NCBI RefSeq assembly: GCF_017351175.1
Contig: NZ_JAFMPN010000001.1
Coordinates: forward strand, 265,582 to 329,581
Direction: 5' to 3'
Origin: Desulfovibrio sp. Huiquan2017
Lineage (GTDB): Bacteria > Desulfobacterota > Desulfovibrionia > Desulfovibrionales > Desulfovibrionaceae
DNA length: 64,000 bases
Made by a program: the position numbers and the translations under genes. This document shows, piece after piece, positions 42,048 to 52,137 of this stretch. Each line of letters begins with the position of its first letter. Within the stretch, counting starts at the first letter, position 1. The notes beneath the pieces were generated by a model, which did no database searches, had not been told where the DNA came from, and was given only the letters and a program-made list of their open reading frames with translations.

Positions 42048-45000
42048 TCAGCCGTCCGAGTCCGTCAGCTCCAGCTTGAGCGCCGTTTCCAGCTCTTCCA
42101 GGAGGGCCAGCCCCTTCTTGAAATCGTATTCGGCGATGAGCTTGAGCAACTGCGCCACCTCGGTCTGCACCTCGGTGGGCCAGACCAACTTCCTGACGGC
42201 CTCGCCCCGCTCCCGGCAATCCACCGGCGCTCCCTGGGAAAGCGGCAACCGCAACCCATCCAGGCTGGCCAGCAGTTCCTCCCGCGGGGCGACCTCCCCG
42301 TGCTGCGGAAAATCAGGTTCCTTGCCCCCGGCCCGCTTGAGTTCGCCGATGCTCCGAACAACCTCATCCAGCCGGACGGTGAAGGCGGCCAATTGCTCGG
42401 CGGTTTCCGTCTCTCTCTGATCCAGAGCCTTTTCCAGCTCACCGGCGGCCTCGAACAGCCCCATTGCCCCGAGCATGCCCGAGGTGCCCTTAACCGAATG
42501 AGCGAGCGCCACGGCCGCGTCGATGTCCCCAGCGGCTAGCTGTTCCCCGATCAGTTCGGCGGCGTTCGCGTACTTCTCGTCCAACAAAAGCAGCAGCGTT
42601 CTGTAGAGCTTCTCGTTTCCTCGGGCACGACGCAGGCCGAGTTGCACGTCGATGCCGTCCATCATGGCCGGAAGAGCGTCGGCATTCCCGGAGGGAGGCT
42701 CGGGGTGTCGGCCCGGAGCTGCCGAAGCGGCCGCCTGCTCGTCCCCCTTGACCAGCCACTTGGTCAGGACGGCGAAGAGGTCATCCGGATCGAAGGGCTT
42801 GGCGATATGGCCGTTCATGCCCACTTCCTTGCTCTTCTCGATGTCGGCAAGCATGGCATGGGCGGTCATGGCGATGATCGGCAAATCCTTGAAACGGGCC
42901 TGACTGCGGATGCGCCGGGTGGCTTCGTGCCCGTCCATGACCGGCATCTGGATATCCATGAGGATCAGGTCTACGTCGTGCTCCTCAAGAAATTCCAAGG
43001 CGGCCTGGCCGTTGTGGGCCTCGGAGACATCCACCCCGATGGAGGCCAGAATTTCCTGGGCCACCTGGCGGTTGATCTCATTGTCCTCCACCAGCAGAAC
43101 GCGCTTGCCCGCCAGCCGGTCCAGAGCCTCTTCCGGCCGGACGGCCTCGTTCAGGGTGACCATCCCCTTGCCCAAGGTCTCCACCACAAGGTTGAACAAG
43201 AAGGACTGATTCACCGGTTTGAACAGCAGACCTCGGAACCCCAGTTCGTTGGTCCTCTTGACCAGGGAGGCGTTGCCGTAGGCGGAGACCATGAACATGG
43301 GCGGCTTGACCGTGATGGCCTCGTCCTTGAGAATCCGTTCGGCGGTCTCCAGTCCGTCCATTTCCGGCATGCGCCAGTCCACCACCAGCAGCTTGTAGGC
43401 GGCCTCGTTCCCGTCGGCGCGCAGGATGTCGAGGGCCTCGGCCCCGGACTTGGCCGTGGTCACGGACAACCCCATGTATTCGAGCATGCCCTTGAGGATG
43501 ATCCGCGAAGTGGGATTGTCGTCCACCACAAGGGCCGGCATGCCCTGGAGCTCCTGAGGCAGGGTCGCGCTCTCCGTCTCCTCGTGGAAGACGGGAAAGG
43601 TGGCTTCGAACCAGAAAAGACTGCCCTTGCCGAACTCGCTCTCCGCCCCGATCGTGCCGCCCATGAGGTCCACCAGTTGTTTGCACAGGCTCAAGCCCAG
43701 TCCGGTGCCTCCGTATTTCCGGGTGGTGGAGGCGTCCGCCTGGGTGAAGGGCTGGAAGAGTTCCTGGATTTTTTCAGGCTTGATGCCGATGCCGTCATCC
43801 CTGACCGAGAAACGCAACGTGGCGTTGTTCGCGTCCTTTTTCACGGTGGAGATGCCCACCACCACGGACCCCTTGTCGGTGAACTTGACGGCGTTGTTGC
43901 ATAGATTGATGAGGATCTGGGCCAGCCGCATGGGATCGCCCTGAACGGCGGGCGGCACGTCCGCGCCCACGCTGATGAGAAATTCGAGCTTCTTTTCGTT
44001 GGCCCGGGGCGAGACGATGGTGGTCAACTGTTCGAGGACCTGTTCCAACTTGAACCCCACGGACTCCACGGTGAGCATGCCCGCCTCGATCTTGGACAGG
44101 TCGAGCACATCGTTGATGATGCCGAGCAGAGACTTTGCCGAAATGTCGATCTTGTTCAGGTAGTCCCGCTGAGTGGCGGTCAGCTCGGTCATCTTGATCA
44201 AGTGAGTCATACCGATGATGGCGTTCATGGGTGTGCGTATTTCATGGCTCATGTTGGCCAAGAACTCGCTCTTGGCCTTGGTGGCCTTCTCCGCCGCATC
44301 CTTGGCCTTGATGATCTCCTTCTCGGTCTGCTTGCGGATGTGGATCTCCGAGGTGAGCAGCCGGTTGGTCTTGTTCAGCTCGTCCGTGCGCTCGACCACC
44401 CGCTTCTCCAATTCGTCGTAGGCGGTCTTGAGATTGGCCTGGGCGATACGCAGGGGAGTGATGTCCGTGATCATGGCGAACACCCCGCAGAAAATCCCTT
44501 CAGCATCGAACTGGGGGCTGGCCGAAATAAGGGTCCAGACCTCGGAGCCGTCCCGGCGTACAAATCGCCGCTCGTACTGGGAGGCCTGCCCGGCGCGACG
44601 CTTCTCAAGCTCCCTCGCGTGATTCTTCTGGTCGTCACCGTGAATGATATCCGGCACGAACATGCCCGTCAGTTCCTCTTCGGTATAGCCGAGCATGTCA
44701 GCGAAAATCCGGTTGACCTGGGAGATGTGTTCCGACGCATCGACCATGACGATGCCCTCAATGCTCGTCTCGAACAGACGGCGATACTTCACCTCGCTCT
44801 CGCGCAGTTCGGTCTCCCGCAAATGAATCTGGGCGGCCATCTCGTTAAATTTGGAGAGAATGAGCTGGACCTCTTGGAACCCCTCCTGCTCTTCCTCCGC
44901 GAGTTCGCCGTACTCACCGGCGGACAACCCCTCGATGCGCCGGATGAGCTGCCCGAGCGGCAGGCGCAACCCCCGGTTGAGAACGACCCGGGTGGACAGG

Positions 45001-45482
45001 CCGAGGACAATCACCACGGACAGCAGGGAAATCAGACTGATCCAGGTGGTCTCAAAAACCTTCTCGCGAAAAATGGCCTGGGTCAAACCGAGACGGACCA
45101 CGCCGACTTCGATGTTATCGTAGCTGATACGCTTTTCTCTGACGATGGTCTCGCCCGGCGTGATCTCGCCGAAGCGGTAGATATCGTTGCCGCGATGATC
45201 CCGGACTTCGATGAAAACCACTATGTCGATGTTGGCGAAGGTGTTGCACAGGTTGACGACGGATTCCTCTTCCATGTGCCAGAGGTAGGATTCCAGGCTG
45301 TTGGCCAGGTGGGTTAAGGCCTCGTCGGCCCGCTGTTTGAACTGGGCCTCGGATTTTTGAAACAGGAGGACGAAAATGATCGAGGAAATGGCGAGGGAGG
45401 AGAGCACCACCACGACCACAAGACTTGTGGTCAGGTGTTGCACCAGGGAACGCTTTCTCCTGATTTTATGCAACGATGGCAT
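42048..45482 (-). CDS. Hybrid sensor histidine kinase with HAMP, PAS, two receivers and Hpt domain
   Basis: 1144 residues. Membrane segments about 19-41 and 146-166 flank an extracytoplasmic sensor. HAMP follows at about 168-225, PAS at 231-350, a coiled coil, HisKA with H413 (F-L-A-N-M-S-H-E-I-R), an ATPase domain with G-T-G-L-G-L-S, receiver 1 (D702 in V-V-D-W-R-M-P), receiver 2 (D843 in L-M-D-I-Q-M-P), and Hpt with H995 (A-H-S-V-K-G-T-S-G). This is a BarA/ArcB-like complete phosphorelay. It acts at the inner membrane and should phosphorylate a remote response regulator. AGGAGG precedes the ATG. The signal is unknown. Confidence 0.95.
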   Translation of the reverse strand: MPSLHKIRRKRSLVQHLTTSLVVVVVLSSLAISSIIFVLLFQKSEAQFKQRADEALTHLANSLESYLWHMEEESVVNLCNTFANIDIVVFIEVRDHRGNDIYRFGEITPGETIVREKRISYDNIEVGVVRLGLTQAIFREKVFETTWISLISLLSVVIVLGLSTRVVLNRGLRLPLGQLIRRIEGLSAGEYGELAEEEQEGFQEVQLILSKFNEMAAQIHLRETELRESEVKYRRLFETSIEGIVMVDASEHISQVNRIFADMLGYTEEELTGMFVPDIIHGDDQKNHARELEKRRAGQASQYERRFVRRDGSEVWTLISASPQFDAEGIFCGVFAMITDITPLRIAQANLKTAYDELEKRVVERTDELNKTNRLLTSEIHIRKQTEKEIIKAKDAAEKATKAKSEFLANMSHEIRTPMNAIIGMTHLIKMTELTATQRDYLNKIDISAKSLLGIINDVLDLSKIEAGMLTVESVGFKLEQVLEQLTTIVSPRANEKKLEFLISVGADVPPAVQGDPMRLAQILINLCNNAVKFTDKGSVVVGISTVKKDANNATLRFSVRDDGIGIKPEKIQELFQPFTQADASTTRKYGGTGLGLSLCKQLVDLMGGTIGAESEFGKGSLFWFEATFPVFHEETESATLPQELQGMPALVVDDNPTSRIILKGMLEYMGLSVTTAKSGAEALDILRADGNEAAYKLLVVDWRMPEMDGLETAERILKDEAITVKPPMFMVSAYGNASLVKRTNELGFRGLLFKPVNQSFLFNLVVETLGKGMVTLNEAVRPEEALDRLAGKRVLLVEDNEINRQVAQEILASIGVDVSEAHNGQAALEFLEEHDVDLILMDIQMPVMDGHEATRRIRSQARFKDLPIIAMTAHAMLADIEKSKEVGMNGHIAKPFDPDDLFAVLTKWLVKGDEQAAASAAPGRHPEPPSGNADALPAMMDGIDVQLGLRRARGNEKLYRTLLLLLDEKYANAAELIGEQLAAGDIDAAVALAHSVKGTSGMLGAMGLFEAAGELEKALDQRETETAEQLAAFTVRLDEVVRSIGELKRAGGKEPDFPQHGEVAPREELLASLDGLRLPLSQGAPVDCRERGEAVRKLVWPTEVQTEVAQLLKLIAEYDFKKGLALLEELETALKLELTDSDG

Positions 45483-45895
45483 TCACTGCCTCCTCTCCGG
45501 GGGTCTCCAGAACCCGTTTGCGGCCCGTCTTGCTACACGCCGCACAGCCTCGGCGGGCGGATGCCGCTCCGCTCGCTTACAGCCGTCCCCCACACACTTC
45601 ATAGGCCCCGAACAGCTTCCCGTCGATTATATTCAACATCCGCAGCCGACCCCGGACGAACCACCGATTCATTGCAGCCAACGGCCCGAAACCAATTGCA
45701 GCGCATCCGCCCCCTGCCGTTAGCCCAACTCGCTGAAAAACAATGCCAAGGTCAGCACTGTACCACACGCACCCCGGACGGGACCAGCCCTTTGTGCCCG
45801 GTCACTCCGGCCGGTCGACCCGTCTTTTCTGTAACCTCCGGGTCACCCCGAACGCTTATATTTGTAGGGGGAGGAACCTCAACAAGGTGGCACTT
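45483..45895. other. 413-base region without a supported gene
   Basis: Mixed composition. A 63-codon minus-strand frame (45577-45768) lacks a ribosome site and family features. I see no RNA motif. A TATATT box (45857-45862) could be a -10 for the small frame that follows. Confidence 0.4.
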
Positions 45896-46084
45896 ATGCT
45901 CGACAAGAATAGCAGTGAGCCCATACTCAGCGAAATGGAAATCCGTTTTCTCCTGTCCGACCAGCCGATCCGCACGCCCATTCCGCGCCCGGCCCGGAGC
46001 AAGGCAAAGGTGGCGAACAGGAACGCCCGGAAAAGAAAAGGCAACGCCCTGTCCGCCGGGCCCCGGGAACAGGAACAACCCTGA
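45896..46084 (+). CDS. Hypothetical small basic protein
   Basis: 62 residues. After an acidic start (M-L-D-K-N-S-S-E-P-I-L-S-E-M-E) it becomes strongly basic and proline-rich (P-I-P-R-P-A-R-S-K-A-K, then R-N-A-R-K-R-K). AAGGTGG lies five bases before the ATG and a strong terminator follows, so it may be a short transcript unit. Basic tails like this occur in nucleic-acid-binding small proteins, but no family is recognised and it could be chance. Confidence 0.4.
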   Translation: MLDKNSSEPILSEMEIRFLLSDQPIRTPIPRPARSKAKVANRNARKRKGNALSAGPREQEQP

Positions 46085-46105
46085 GTCCCTGAAGCGCGAC
46101 ACGAA

Positions 46106-46137
46106 AAAAGGCTTACGATGTACATCGTAAGCCTTTT
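46106..46137. terminator. Bidirectional terminator before tRNA-Ser
   Basis: A perfect 32-base palindrome, AAAAGGCTTACGATGT and complement, lying between the small plus-strand frame and the minus-strand tRNA-Ser. It has T tracts on both strands. Confidence 0.88.
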
Positions 46138-46145
46138 GCATTCGG

Positions 46146-46237
46146 TGGCGGAGAGGAGAGGATTTGAACCTCCGTTGGAGTTCCCCCCAAACACGCTTTC
46201 CAGGCGTGCTCCTTAAGCCGGACTCGGACACCTCTCC
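46146..46237 (-). tRNA. tRNA-Ser (anticodon GGA)
   Basis: Class II tRNA of about 92 bases including CCA. Acceptor GGAGAGG pairs with CCTCTCC; anticodon stem CACGC/GCGTG holds loop CTGGAAA, giving GGA (reads UCC and UCU). It has the long variable arm expected of tRNA-Ser, a T arm with GGTTCAAATCC, discriminator G and encoded CCA. Confidence 0.97.
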
Positions 46238-46298
46238 GCGTTGAGAGGGAGTAACTACCTAATATGGTGAGGCTTGGCAAGTAAAAATTTTCTCTTTT

Positions 46299-47216
46299 CT
46301 AGAGCGGAAGTTGCAAGCTTCCCCGGAACTCGTCCAGACTCTTGGCCCCGATCTCGGAAAGCAGGCTCTCCATGGCGTCGGCCAGGCCAAAAGCGAAGTC
46401 CGGACGCAGGAAATTGGCGGTCCCGACCTGCACGGCCTGCGCACCCACCAGCAGGAATTCCAGGGCGTCCTCGGCAGAGCTGATGCCGCCGATGCCGACC
46501 ACCGGGATGTCCACGGCATGCACGGCCTGGTGCACGCAACGCAGGGCCACGGGCTTGACTGCCGGGCCGGACAACCCGGCGATGACGTTGGCGATGCGCG
46601 GTTTACGGTTGCGGATGTCCACGGCCATACCCGACAAGGTGTTGATCAGCGACAACGAATCCGCCCCCCCCGCTTCGGCGGCCTTCGCGCAGACCGCGAT
46701 GTCGGTCACGTTGGGCGAAAGCTTGACCATGACGTGTTTATTCCCGGCCCGCTTCTTGACCGCTTCGGTGACCCGGGTGATCTGGGCAGGGTCCTGGCCG
46801 AAGGCGATGCCTCCCTCCTTGACGTTGGGGCAGGAGACGTTGACCTCCAACGCGGCCACGCCCTCCTCGCCCGCCAGCACCCCGGCCAACTCGCCGAACT
46901 CGGCGGCGTCGCAGGCGTACAGGTTGGCGATCACGGCCACTTTCCGCCAGGGCAGGTTCGGCAGGGCCTTGGTCACGAAGTGTTCCACCCCGGGGTTCTG
47001 GATGCCGATGGCATTGAGCATGCCGCACGGCGTCTCGGCGATACGCGGCATGGGGTTGCCTTCACGCGGCTTGAGCGAGAGCCCTTTGGCCACGATGCCG
47101 CCCAGCCGGGTCAGATCGCCATAGGGCGCGAATTCCAGACCGGAGCCAAAGGTCCCGGACGCGGTCATGACCGGATTTTTGAGGGAAAGACCGCCGAAAT
47201 TAACTTGCATATCCAT
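46299..47216 (-). CDS. pyrD: Dihydroorotate dehydrogenase B, catalytic subunit
   Basis: 305-residue FMN enzyme oxidising dihydroorotate to orotate. Blocks include N-P-V-M-T-A-S-G-T-F-G-S near residue 14, the loop N-V-S-C-P-N-V-K-E-G-G with catalytic cysteine (class 1B) near 130-140, and the late G-I-G-G-I-S-S block. It pairs with the Fe-S flavoprotein PyrK encoded 12 bases upstream, forming the NAD-linked heterotetramer. The start has GGAGG upstream in the 12-base gap. Confidence 0.95.
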   Translation of the reverse strand: MDMQVNFGGLSLKNPVMTASGTFGSGLEFAPYGDLTRLGGIVAKGLSLKPREGNPMPRIAETPCGMLNAIGIQNPGVEHFVTKALPNLPWRKVAVIANLYACDAAEFGELAGVLAGEEGVAALEVNVSCPNVKEGGIAFGQDPAQITRVTEAVKKRAGNKHVMVKLSPNVTDIAVCAKAAEAGGADSLSLINTLSGMAVDIRNRKPRIANVIAGLSGPAVKPVALRCVHQAVHAVDIPVVGIGGISSAEDALEFLLVGAQAVQVGTANFLRPDFAFGLADAMESLLSEIGAKSLDEFRGSLQLPL

Positions 47217-47228
47217 GGCTGCGGCCTC

Positions 47229-48014
47229 CTAAAGCTCCACGTTGTCCGTCCAAAACACCGGTCCGCGCGTGCAGACCTGCACGTGATGTCCCGCGCCGTC
47301 CTTGGTCACGCACCCCAGGCACGCGCCTACACCACAGGCCATACGGTTTTCGAGGGACACCTGGGCCCGGCCCCCGTACTCCCCGGCGAACCGCTGCACC
47401 GTGCGCATAAACGGCGTGGGCCCGCAGGCCAGGACCAGCCCATTCCGCCCGGCATACTCCTCAATCAGCCCCCGCATGGTCTCGATAATGCAATCCAGGT
47501 CGGACGGTTCCGCTTCCAGCATGCACCGACTTTCCACGGTCCGAGACAGGAGTTCATAGGGGTAACAGTCCAACGGCAGGCGATGAGCCAGAAACAGGTC
47601 CAGATTGCCGGGTTGCGGATGTTGCTCGACATATCCGCGAAAAGGTGCGATGCCGATGCCCCCGGCAAGCAACAGGGTCGGCGTATCCGGCTCCACGGCA
47701 AAGGAGTTGCCAAGCGGCCCCCACATGGTCACCATGTCGCCGGGTTCCAACTCGGCGATGCGCCGGGTGCCCCGCCCCACGGCCTGGATGAACAGGGTTA
47801 TGGATGTTTCATCGCCCGAACTGATGGAAAAGGGCCGTCCCCAAACCATGTCGAGTTCCCAGGCGACGGGCCGGATCATGACGAACTGGCCGGGTTTCCA
47901 CCCGTCCCAGTCCGGGCGTTCCAGCGTCAATTCGAAAAACGCGCCCGCCGTTTTTGATTGACCGACCGGGGATACTTTCAATACCTTGACACTGCGACAA
48001 TTCCTCAAGGACAT
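47229..48014 (-). CDS. pyrK: Dihydroorotate dehydrogenase electron-transfer subunit
   Basis: 261-residue FAD/[2Fe-2S] subunit carrying electrons from PyrD to NAD. An FNR-like FAD domain (P-G-Q-F-V-M-I-R-P), NAD domain (G-G-I-G-I-A-P-F) and the C-terminal cluster motif C-G-V-G-A-C-L-G-C with a fourth cysteine 12 residues later are complete. The ATG has AAGG seven bases upstream. It is divergent from the U32 gene with only 11 bases between the start codons, so the promoters must overlap coding sequence. Confidence 0.94.
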   Translation of the reverse strand: MSLRNCRSVKVLKVSPVGQSKTAGAFFELTLERPDWDGWKPGQFVMIRPVAWELDMVWGRPFSISSGDETSITLFIQAVGRGTRRIAELEPGDMVTMWGPLGNSFAVEPDTPTLLLAGGIGIAPFRGYVEQHPQPGNLDLFLAHRLPLDCYPYELLSRTVESRCMLEAEPSDLDCIIETMRGLIEEYAGRNGLVLACGPTPFMRTVQRFAGEYGGRAQVSLENRMACGVGACLGCVTKDGAGHHVQVCTRGPVFWTDNVEL

Positions 48015-48025
48015 ACGGATACCTT

Positions 48026-50044
48026 ATGAGCACTAAACATATACCTGAAATAATGGCCCCTGCCGGGGACGGAAACGCCTTTCTGGCGGCCGTCGCGGCC
48101 GGAGCCGACGCGGTCTACGTGGGGTTGAAACATTTCTCGGCCCGCATGCAGGCCCAGAACTTCTCTATCAGCGAGTTGGCGAGGCTGGCAAGCCTCGGCC
48201 GGGATCGCGGCACCAAGACCTACGTTGCCATGAACACCCTGGTCAAGCCCCAGGACGTGGAATCCGCCGGGCGGCTCATCGACCGCCTGCAAAAAAACGT
48301 CAAACCCTACGCCCTGATCGTCCAGGATCTGGCCATGCTGACCCTGGCGAAGCAGGCGGGCTTCACCGGCGAACTCCACCTGTCCACCCTGTCCAACGTG
48401 ACCCACCCGGACGGGTTGGCCGTAGCCAGGAAGCTCGGGGCGAGCCGCGTGGTCCTGCCCCGCGAGCTGAATCTGGACGAGGTCAAGCTCATGGCCGAGG
48501 CGTGCCCCAAGGACCTGGACTTGGAGATATTCGTCCACGGCGCGTTGTGCCACTGCGTGTCTGGCCGCTGCTACTGGTCCAGCTACCTGGGCGGCAAATC
48601 CGGCCTGCGCGGCCGTTGCGTGCAGCCCTGCCGCCGCCTCTACACCACGGGCAAAGACCAGCCGGAACGGCTTTTCTCCTGCTCGGACCTCTCCCTGGAT
48701 GTGCTGACCAAGCCGCTGCTCGACATGAACCGGGTGGTCGCTTGGAAGATCGAGGGACGCAAAAAGGGCCCGCACTACGTCTACTACACGGTGAAGGCCT
48801 ACCAGATGCTCCGCGACAACCCGCAGGACGGAGCGGCCAAGAAAACCGCCATGGAGCTGCTCGACCAAGCCCTCGGACGGCCCTCCAGCCACTCCGTGTT
48901 CCTGCCCCAGCGCGCTTTCCAGCCGGTCCAGCCCAAAGAGGAAACAAGCTCCGGGCGGCTCATCGGCGAAATCCGGCGGGACCAGAAAAAACTCTTTTTC
49001 GAGCCGCGCGAACAACTCGAACCCGGTGACCTGGTGCGCGTAGGATATGAGGATCAGCCCGGCCACCGGACCCTTCCCATCCGCCGTCGCGTGCCCAAGC
49101 GCGGACGCATTGACATTCCCTTTTCCAAAAAACAGGCGGGCCCGCCCGTGCCCACGGGCACCAAAGTCTTTCTCGTGGATCGGCGCGAGCCCGAACTGAT
49201 GAAACAAATCAAGGAACTGGAGCGGGAGCTTGACTTCTTCCCGGCCCCGGAGCCCAAGGAATCGACCTTCACTCCCACCTGGCCCCAGGCCGCTCCGCGC
49301 AAACAATCCAAATCCCGGGCACGGGGCGGCGCCCGGCCCAGCACCCGCTCCGAGTCCGTAACCCTGTTCCGGCAACCGCCCACGGGCCGGACATGGGACC
49401 GCCCCGCCTACTGGCTGGAACGGTCGGTCCTGGGCAAGGTGCCCTCCAAGATCGCGTCCCGCGCCCAATGGTGGCTGCCCCCGGTCATCTGGCCCGGCGA
49501 GGACAAGAAATATCGTGGGCTCATCAAGGAAGCCATGCGCAAGGGGGCCCGCGAGTTCGTGCTCAACGCCCCGTGGCAGGTCGGCTACTTCGAGGACCGC
49601 CCGAACGCGACCCTGACCGCCGGACCGTTCTGCAACGTGGCCAACAAGCTCGCCCTGGACGTGCTGCGCGGCCTGGGCTTTTCCAGCGCCATCATCAACC
49701 CGGAGCTGCCCTTCGAGGATCTCCAGGCCCTCAGCCAGAATCCGCCCCTGCCTCTGGGCTTTGTCATCAAAGGGTTGTGGCCCTTCGGCATCTCCCGATT
49801 CCTGGCCGATTCCGTGCCGTTTGACGAAGCCGTCAAATCGCCAATGAACGAAGTCGCCTTCGTGCGTAAGTACGGCCAGAACAATTGGATATTCCCGGGG
49901 TGGGAAGTGGACCTGACCAAGGAAACCCGCACCCTGGAACGGCTTGGCTACAAAACCTTCGTGACCATGCTCGAACCCTGGCCGCGCAATGTTCCCCGGC
50001 CCAAGCGGACCAGTGAATTCAACTGGCGGTTGAAACTGCTGTAA
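48026..50044 (+). CDS. U32 family peptidase/RlhA-like protein
   Basis: 672 residues. The opening P-E-I-M-A-P-A-G-D-G-N-A and the cysteine-rich block C-H-C-V-S-G-R-C-Y-W-S ... G-R-C-V-Q-P-C-R-R (residues 174-205) are the U32 hallmark. U32 members include RlhA (hydroxylating 23S rRNA C2501) and the collagenase-like YhbU; the cysteines are thought to hold an Fe-S cluster. The region from about 430 on is a second, less conserved part. Function as peptidase or rRNA modifier cannot be decided here. A terminator follows. Confidence 0.9.
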   Translation: MSTKHIPEIMAPAGDGNAFLAAVAAGADAVYVGLKHFSARMQAQNFSISELARLASLGRDRGTKTYVAMNTLVKPQDVESAGRLIDRLQKNVKPYALIVQDLAMLTLAKQAGFTGELHLSTLSNVTHPDGLAVARKLGASRVVLPRELNLDEVKLMAEACPKDLDLEIFVHGALCHCVSGRCYWSSYLGGKSGLRGRCVQPCRRLYTTGKDQPERLFSCSDLSLDVLTKPLLDMNRVVAWKIEGRKKGPHYVYYTVKAYQMLRDNPQDGAAKKTAMELLDQALGRPSSHSVFLPQRAFQPVQPKEETSSGRLIGEIRRDQKKLFFEPREQLEPGDLVRVGYEDQPGHRTLPIRRRVPKRGRIDIPFSKKQAGPPVPTGTKVFLVDRREPELMKQIKELERELDFFPAPEPKESTFTPTWPQAAPRKQSKSRARGGARPSTRSESVTLFRQPPTGRTWDRPAYWLERSVLGKVPSKIASRAQWWLPPVIWPGEDKKYRGLIKEAMRKGAREFVLNAPWQVGYFEDRPNATLTAGPFCNVANKLALDVLRGLGFSSAIINPELPFEDLQALSQNPPLPLGFVIKGLWPFGISRFLADSVPFDEAVKSPMNEVAFVRKYGQNNWIFPGWEVDLTKETRTLERLGYKTFVTMLEPWPRNVPRPKRTSEFNWRLKLL

Positions 50045-50054
50045 CGGAAGAATG

Positions 50055-50085
50055 CGGGAGCCCCCTCCGTCAAAGAGGGCTCCCG
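50055..50085. terminator. Terminator between U32 and chemoreceptor genes
   Basis: CGGGAGCCC (50055-50063) pairs with GGGCTCCCG (50077-50085) around a 13-base loop, followed by TATTTCTATT. It separates convergent transcripts. Confidence 0.75.
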
Positions 50086-50090
50086 TATTT

Positions 50091-52118
50091 CTATTGCACC
50101 GCTTGCGGCTTGTGAGCGGGAATCTGTCCGGCGGGAACGTCCTCGCCAGGCCGGTCGTCGCCGCCCAGTCCCCCGATGATCGTCTCCAGCATCTCGGCCA
50201 TGGAGGTCAGACCGGCAATGGCCGAGGCCGCCTCCTGCACGTCCTCGGCAGTGTTCGAAGCCAGTTGGCTCACGTCCAGCACCGCGCCGCTCATCTGCTC
50301 GGTAGCCACGGACTGCTGACGGGCCGCGATGGCGATACCTTCGACGCGATCGGCCACGTCGGCCGAAAACTTCTGGATGTTTTGGAACGCGCTCACCGAA
50401 TTGCCAACCTGGCCGTTGGCGTCGGTCACGTGAATCAAAGTTTCCTTTACTTCATCTATATTGCGCCCCGTGGCCTCCTGGATGGCGGTAATGCGTTCCT
50501 CCACTTCCTTGGTGGCGACCATGGTCTTCTCGGCCAACTTACGCACCTCATCGGCCACCACGGCGAATCCCCTCCCCGCCTCGCCCGCCCGGGCGGCCTC
50601 GATGGCCGCGTTCAAGGCCAGCAGGTTGGTCTGATCCGCAATTTCGTTGATCACGCTGATGACTTGACCGATGGACTCGGTATCCGAACCCAGGCGGGTC
50701 ATGCCTTCCTCCAGCACGGAGACCGTCCCGGCCACCTCGGACATGGCCTTTTCGGCCCGCCGGACCACCTGGATGCCTTGGCTGGCTTCGGAACTCGCCT
50801 CGCTGGCCTTGTTGGAGGCGTCGGACACGTTCATGGCCACTTCGTTGACCGTAGCGTTCATTTCCTCCATGGCCGTGGCCGACTCGGCCATGCGCTCCTG
50901 CTGCGAGACCGCGCTCTCGGCGATCTTCCCGGTGCGGTCCTGGAGGTCGCGCGACACCGTCGCCAGCTTTTTGGCCACCTCATCGGCCTGTCCGGCGGCT
51001 TCGGCCATGCGTTCCAGCAAAGCCTGGACGCGCTCCTGCTGAGCCAAGGCCTCGTCCCGCGCCCGACCCGCCGCCTCGGCTTGGATGCGTGCATCCTCTC
51101 CCTTGGCCTGGGCCTCGCCTATGACGGCGCGAAGGTTGGCGACCATATCCATGAGCACATCCTTCAGCTCACCCAGTTCGGCAGTAAACAGGCCCTCGGG
51201 TTCCACGTCCAGATCACCCCCGGCCACTGCCCGGGCAAAACGGTTGAGCCGCAGCAGCGGCCGGTTGATGGAACGCATAACCCACCACAGCAACAGCAGA
51301 ATGGCCACACCCACGGCCAATTCCACTCCAATCACGCAATAGTCGATCATTCGCGCCTCATGCCGCGACCGGGCCACGCTGCTGTCGGCTATCCCGGCGT
51401 AAACCGGCTCCAAAGAACGGGCCGCCTTGATAAGCCCGGTTGTGATGGCCGCGATCTGCTTTTCCTTGGCCACATACTTGTTGAAGGCGTCGAGGTATCC
51501 TTGCAGGGCCTTGAGTTGCCCGGCCACTTCCTCAGGCGTGTATGCGGCTGCAAGCATCCGGCGCAATTCGTCCGCGCCCTTGGTCACTCGGCCCACGTAC
51601 AGCTCACCGCCCCGGATGATGTAGTTCTTCTCCTGCCGCCGCATCTGGAGCAGTTTGATGACGAACTCCGTGGACATGGCCCGCTTGCCGAATTCGGCCT
51701 CCATGTTGCGGGCGGCCTGGATGAAATCCCAACGCAACCCGTCCTTCATGGTCAGCCCCATGTCCACGTACAAATCGTTCACTTCGACCAGCGCGTCACG
51801 ATATTGCTTCAGGATGCCCAGAGCCTCGCGACAATGATCGGCCAACCCCGGCTCGATACGGGCGATTTCCTCCAAAACGTGCCCGGCCTTGTCCGCATTG
51901 GCCATAGCCTTGCCAGTATATTGCTCGTCTTTGCGCAACAGAAAATTCTTTTCCTGCCGTCTTGCCTGAAGAAAAAGAGCTGTGCCGTCATTGGCCAGAG
52001 TTGCCAGTTCCCGAGCCCGGGTCACGTACTTCCCGCCGACAACGTTCACGGCGAATATCCCGGACAACCCCAATAGCACGGAAACAAAAATCAGAATCAA
52101 CTTGCTTTTGATGCTCAT
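50091..52118 (-). CDS. Methyl-accepting chemotaxis protein with HBM ligand domain
   Basis: 675 residues: TM1 about residues 7-25, a long helical periplasmic domain, TM2 near 280-300, HAMP, and a signalling domain with the [22 protein letters not shown] hairpin core. The periplasmic region repeats R-R-Q-E-K-N-[F/Y]-[L/I]-[L/I]-R twice, in two helical halves, characteristic of HBM domains that bind small organic acids in McpS. AAGGGGCGCAC precedes the ATG. It would feed the chemotaxis system together with CheV. Confidence 0.93.
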   Translation of the reverse strand: MSIKSKLILIFVSVLLGLSGIFAVNVVGGKYVTRARELATLANDGTALFLQARRQEKNFLLRKDEQYTGKAMANADKAGHVLEEIARIEPGLADHCREALGILKQYRDALVEVNDLYVDMGLTMKDGLRWDFIQAARNMEAEFGKRAMSTEFVIKLLQMRRQEKNYIIRGGELYVGRVTKGADELRRMLAAAYTPEEVAGQLKALQGYLDAFNKYVAKEKQIAAITTGLIKAARSLEPVYAGIADSSVARSRHEARMIDYCVIGVELAVGVAILLLLWWVMRSINRPLLRLNRFARAVAGGDLDVEPEGLFTAELGELKDVLMDMVANLRAVIGEAQAKGEDARIQAEAAGRARDEALAQQERVQALLERMAEAAGQADEVAKKLATVSRDLQDRTGKIAESAVSQQERMAESATAMEEMNATVNEVAMNVSDASNKASEASSEASQGIQVVRRAEKAMSEVAGTVSVLEEGMTRLGSDTESIGQVISVINEIADQTNLLALNAAIEAARAGEAGRGFAVVADEVRKLAEKTMVATKEVEERITAIQEATGRNIDEVKETLIHVTDANGQVGNSVSAFQNIQKFSADVADRVEGIAIAARQQSVATEQMSGAVLDVSQLASNTAEDVQEAASAIAGLTSMAEMLETIIGGLGGDDRPGEDVPAGQIPAHKPQAVQ

Positions 52119-52137
52119 GTGCGCCCCTTCATGAGAA

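Noticed and set aside
45577-45768. 63-codon minus-strand frame before the hybrid kinase
   Set aside because: No ribosome site, no recognisable family, and it lies in a gap of mixed composition.
50052-52076. A 674-codon frame opposite the chemoreceptor gene
   Set aside because: Antisense of a gene with textbook MCP motifs; no start signal.
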